A DNA stretch of 51,535 nucleotides, taken from positions 1-51,535 of the forward strand of contig NZ_JABVCF010000023.1 of assembly GCF_014595955.1 (NCBI RefSeq), written 5' to 3'. The notes below the pieces were generated by a model that did no database searches, was not told where the DNA came from, and saw nothing but the letters and a program-made list of their open reading frames with translations. Made by a program: the position numbers and the translations under genes. This document shows, piece by piece, positions 50,101 to 51,535 of the stretch. This DNA is from Pseudaminobacter soli (ex Zhang et al. 2022) (lineage in GTDB: Bacteria > Pseudomonadota > Alphaproteobacteria > Rhizobiales > Rhizobiaceae). Every line of letters begins with the position of its first letter. Position 1 is the first letter of the stretch.

Positions 50101-51096
50101 ATGAAGGTATGTGAAATCCTTGGCGAGCAGGACGTCGGGCTTGGCATGCCCGCGAAGGGAAAATCTTCCGCCCTGGCCGCAGTCGCGAAGCGGCTGGGGG
50201 AACGAGTGGGCAGAGGTCGGGAGGCGCGCATGAGCATCTCGGCCGATCCGGCACGGCTTGATGCATGGCACAGGGGAGCGTTGACGGAGAGCGATCTGAC
50301 TTCTGCGCTGATATGCGATGCGGAAGCCGTGCGAGTGTTGCTCGACGTCCTGGACTGCCAAACTGGCCACGGCGAAAACCAGGCGCCGCTTTCTCTTCCA
50401 CCGCGCGCGCGGGTCGGGATTGCGATTTCCTATGCGCTGCACAGCCAGGCTGGCCTGTCATTGGCAAACGCCGCGGATATCGCCGCCAAGTCCGTGAAGG
50501 TTTCCGACTCGGTCCTGGCCGCGCTGGATTTCTTTCCGCCCGCGAATCCAGACTCCGTCGAAAGCAGTGCAAAGCGGCACTGGCGGGACGAAAGCGATCC
50601 TTTCGCTCTGTTCGTGCCGCATGCGGACGAGGAACTGCCGGGGGTCGATGAGTATCTCGACGTCATCGACGATCGGAGGATCGTCTGGAGGAAACCTCGA
50701 TGCGACGCCTACGAACTGGCCTGTGATCTGGATCGTCTTTCGGACGCTATGAGGCGCGAAAATAGTCCCGCGCTGCAGGAGGAATACCTGGCGGTCCTGA
50801 GCCGCGTCCGCGAGCCGGCCGATCAGGTTGCCGAATGGATGGGAATGGTCGGCGATGACGGCTTCCGGCCGGTTCCGGACCGGTTCACGGACGTGACACC
50901 GTTCCTGCGCCATGGAATCGAGTTAACAAGCGACGGCTCGTACTGCGCGCAGACCTATCCGACGCGGATTTCGGTGAATGTTTCGCTGGCCGCGCGGTCG
51001 ATGAAACGCCGTGTTCTCGGGCTTTCCGTAACCGGCCCTCTCGAAGGACCTGCCGCTTCCCCACCGTGCCCAGAAAGATTGACGCGATGGCTTTGA
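50101..51096 (+). CDS. Unknown 331-residue protein upstream of nspC
   Basis: A 331-residue acidic protein with no signal peptide or membrane segment. I do not recognise it. The N-terminus (MKVCEILGEQDVGLGMPAKGKSSAL...) faintly resembles the opening of PTS IIA-type domains, but the phosphorylated His context is not seen. The middle has VGIAISYALHSQAGLSLA. The C-terminal half is Asp/Glu-rich with DPFALFVPHADEELPGVDEYLD and WMGMVGDDGFRPVPDRF. Codon use fits real genes. ATG 50101 is chosen over the frame start at 49897. Its end overlaps nspC by 10 bases, suggesting coupling. Function not assigned. Confidence 0.55.
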   Translation: MKVCEILGEQDVGLGMPAKGKSSALAAVAKRLGERVGRGREARMSISADPARLDAWHRGALTESDLTSALICDAEAVRVLLDVLDCQTGHGENQAPLSLPPRARVGIAISYALHSQAGLSLANAADIAAKSVKVSDSVLAALDFFPPANPDSVESSAKRHWRDESDPFALFVPHADEELPGVDEYLDVIDDRRIVWRKPRCDAYELACDLDRLSDAMRRENSPALQEEYLAVLSRVREPADQVAEWMGMVGDDGFRPVPDRFTDVTPFLRHGIELTSDGSYCAQTYPTRISVNVSLAARSMKRRVLGLSVTGPLEGPAASPPCPERLTRWL

Positions 51097-51535
51097 TACA
51101 GACGCCCTACTACCTGATCGACAAATCCAAGCTCCTCCGGAATCTGGAGCGTATCGCCTACCTGCGCGAAAAATCCGGTGCCAAGGCGTTGCTTGCCCTG
51201 AAATGCTTCGCCACCTGGTCGGTCTTCGACCTGATGGGCGAATACATGGACGGCACGACGTCATCGTCCCTCAACGAGGTCAAGCTCGGGCGCACGCGTT
51301 TCGGGGGAGAGACCCACGCCTACAGCGTGGCGTGGGCAGACCACGAGATCGACGAGGCGGTCGCGCATGCCGACAAGATCATCTTCAATTCGATCGGGCA
51401 ACTCGACCGCTTCAGCGCACGCGCTGGAGGGATCGCATGTGGACTGAGGCTCAACCCAGGGATCAGTTCGTCGAGCTTCGACCTGGCCGATCCGGCAAGG
51501 CCTTTCAGCCGCCTGGGGGAATGGGAAGCAGGCAA
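51087..51535 (+). CDS. nspC: Carboxynorspermidine decarboxylase, N-terminal part (cut by window end)
   Basis: An open frame of 149 codons runs off the window. It opens with ALIQTPYYLIDKSKLLRNLE, then LLALKCFATWSVFDLM, in which the Lys is the expected PLP-binding residue. GTTSSSLNEVKLGRTRFGGE and KIIFNSIGQLDRFSA are further NspC/alanine-racemase-fold III segments, as is GLRLNPGISSSSFDL. The enzyme makes (nor)spermidine from carboxy(nor)spermidine. A carboxyspermidine dehydrogenase gene usually lies beside it and may be downstream, out of view. Its ATG overlaps the end of the preceding unknown gene by 10 bases. Confidence 0.9.
   Translation, partial: MALIQTPYYLIDKSKLLRNLERIAYLREKSGAKALLALKCFATWSVFDLMGEYMDGTTSSSLNEVKLGRTRFGGETHAYSVAWADHEIDEAVAHADKIIFNSIGQLDRFSARAGGIACGLRLNPGISSSSFDLADPARPFSRLGEWEAG

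Overview
The window is about 51.5 kb of GC-rich DNA. It looks like chromosomal sequence from an alphaproteobacterium of the Rhizobiales (Hyphomicrobiales), plausibly a Mesorhizobium/Phyllobacteriaceae-like soil or water denitrifier. That placement is inference. It rests on the napEDABC + nirK + pseudoazurin + nnrR/nnrS set, the DUF1127 and DUF1858 proteins, the DIPP-type Nudix protein and the NspC-type polyamine gene. I see no phage genes, transposases, tRNA genes or CRISPR arrays.

Layout. (1) 1-118: the 3' end of a 5S rRNA gene and the terminator of an rRNA operon. (2) 333-5653: unlinked-looking metabolic genes: a CocE/NonD hydrolase, a tiny hydrophilic protein, a luciferase-like flavin oxidoreductase and a berberine-bridge-type FAD oxidoreductase. 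(3) 6100-12632: a poorly described membrane/metal island. It has two DUF5132 paralogues, a P-type ATPase with an N-terminal HMA-like module, two more proteins carrying the same module, and a DUF445 membrane protein. (4) 12799-16947: a secreted Gly/His/Met-repeat protein and a divergent Mfd-like helicase. (5) 17135-25333: a sugar island with a glycosyltransferase plus UDP-galactopyranose mutase, facing a GH43-like protein and three clan GH-A glycosidases (two GH1-like, one GH2), all apparently cytoplasmic. A perfect FNR/FixK-type palindrome lies in its divergent control region. (6) 25567-28809: an orphan cytochrome c oxidase subunit I, a solute-binding protein and a small chorismate mutase. (7) 29117-39780: the denitrification island. 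It holds a two-domain nirK, a small unknown gene coupled to nnrS, napEDABC, a second nirK with an extra N-terminal cupredoxin domain, pseudoazurin, nnrR and a DUF1858 protein. (8) 39876-45722: a LysR regulator divergent from an N-carbamoylsarcosine-amidase-like gene and a two-subunit hydantoinase (hyuAB). (9) 46074-51535: two Rnk/GreA-C-type proteins, a TauE/SafE transporter, DUF1127, a possible 24-residue membrane peptide, a Nudix hydrolase, an unknown 331-residue protein and the start of nspC.

How the genes fit together. In the denitrification island Nap reduces nitrate to nitrite in the periplasm, with electrons arriving through NapC and NapB. The NirK enzymes reduce nitrite to NO, with pseudoazurin as the likely donor; the second NirK carries its own tethered type-1 copper domain. 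NnrR is the probable NO-responsive activator: half-site palindromes of its family (TTG-N8-CAA) lie upstream of nirK and between pseudoazurin and nnrR. NO reductase and N2O reductase genes are not in the window. The hydantoinase block reads as a pathway from N-methylhydantoin or a related cyclic amide to a carbamoyl amino acid and then the amino acid.

Best candidates for something undescribed are the HMA-like/DUF5132/P-type ATPase/DUF445 island, the glf-centred glycosidase island with an anaerobic-type operator, and the paired NirK enzymes of different architecture in one locus.
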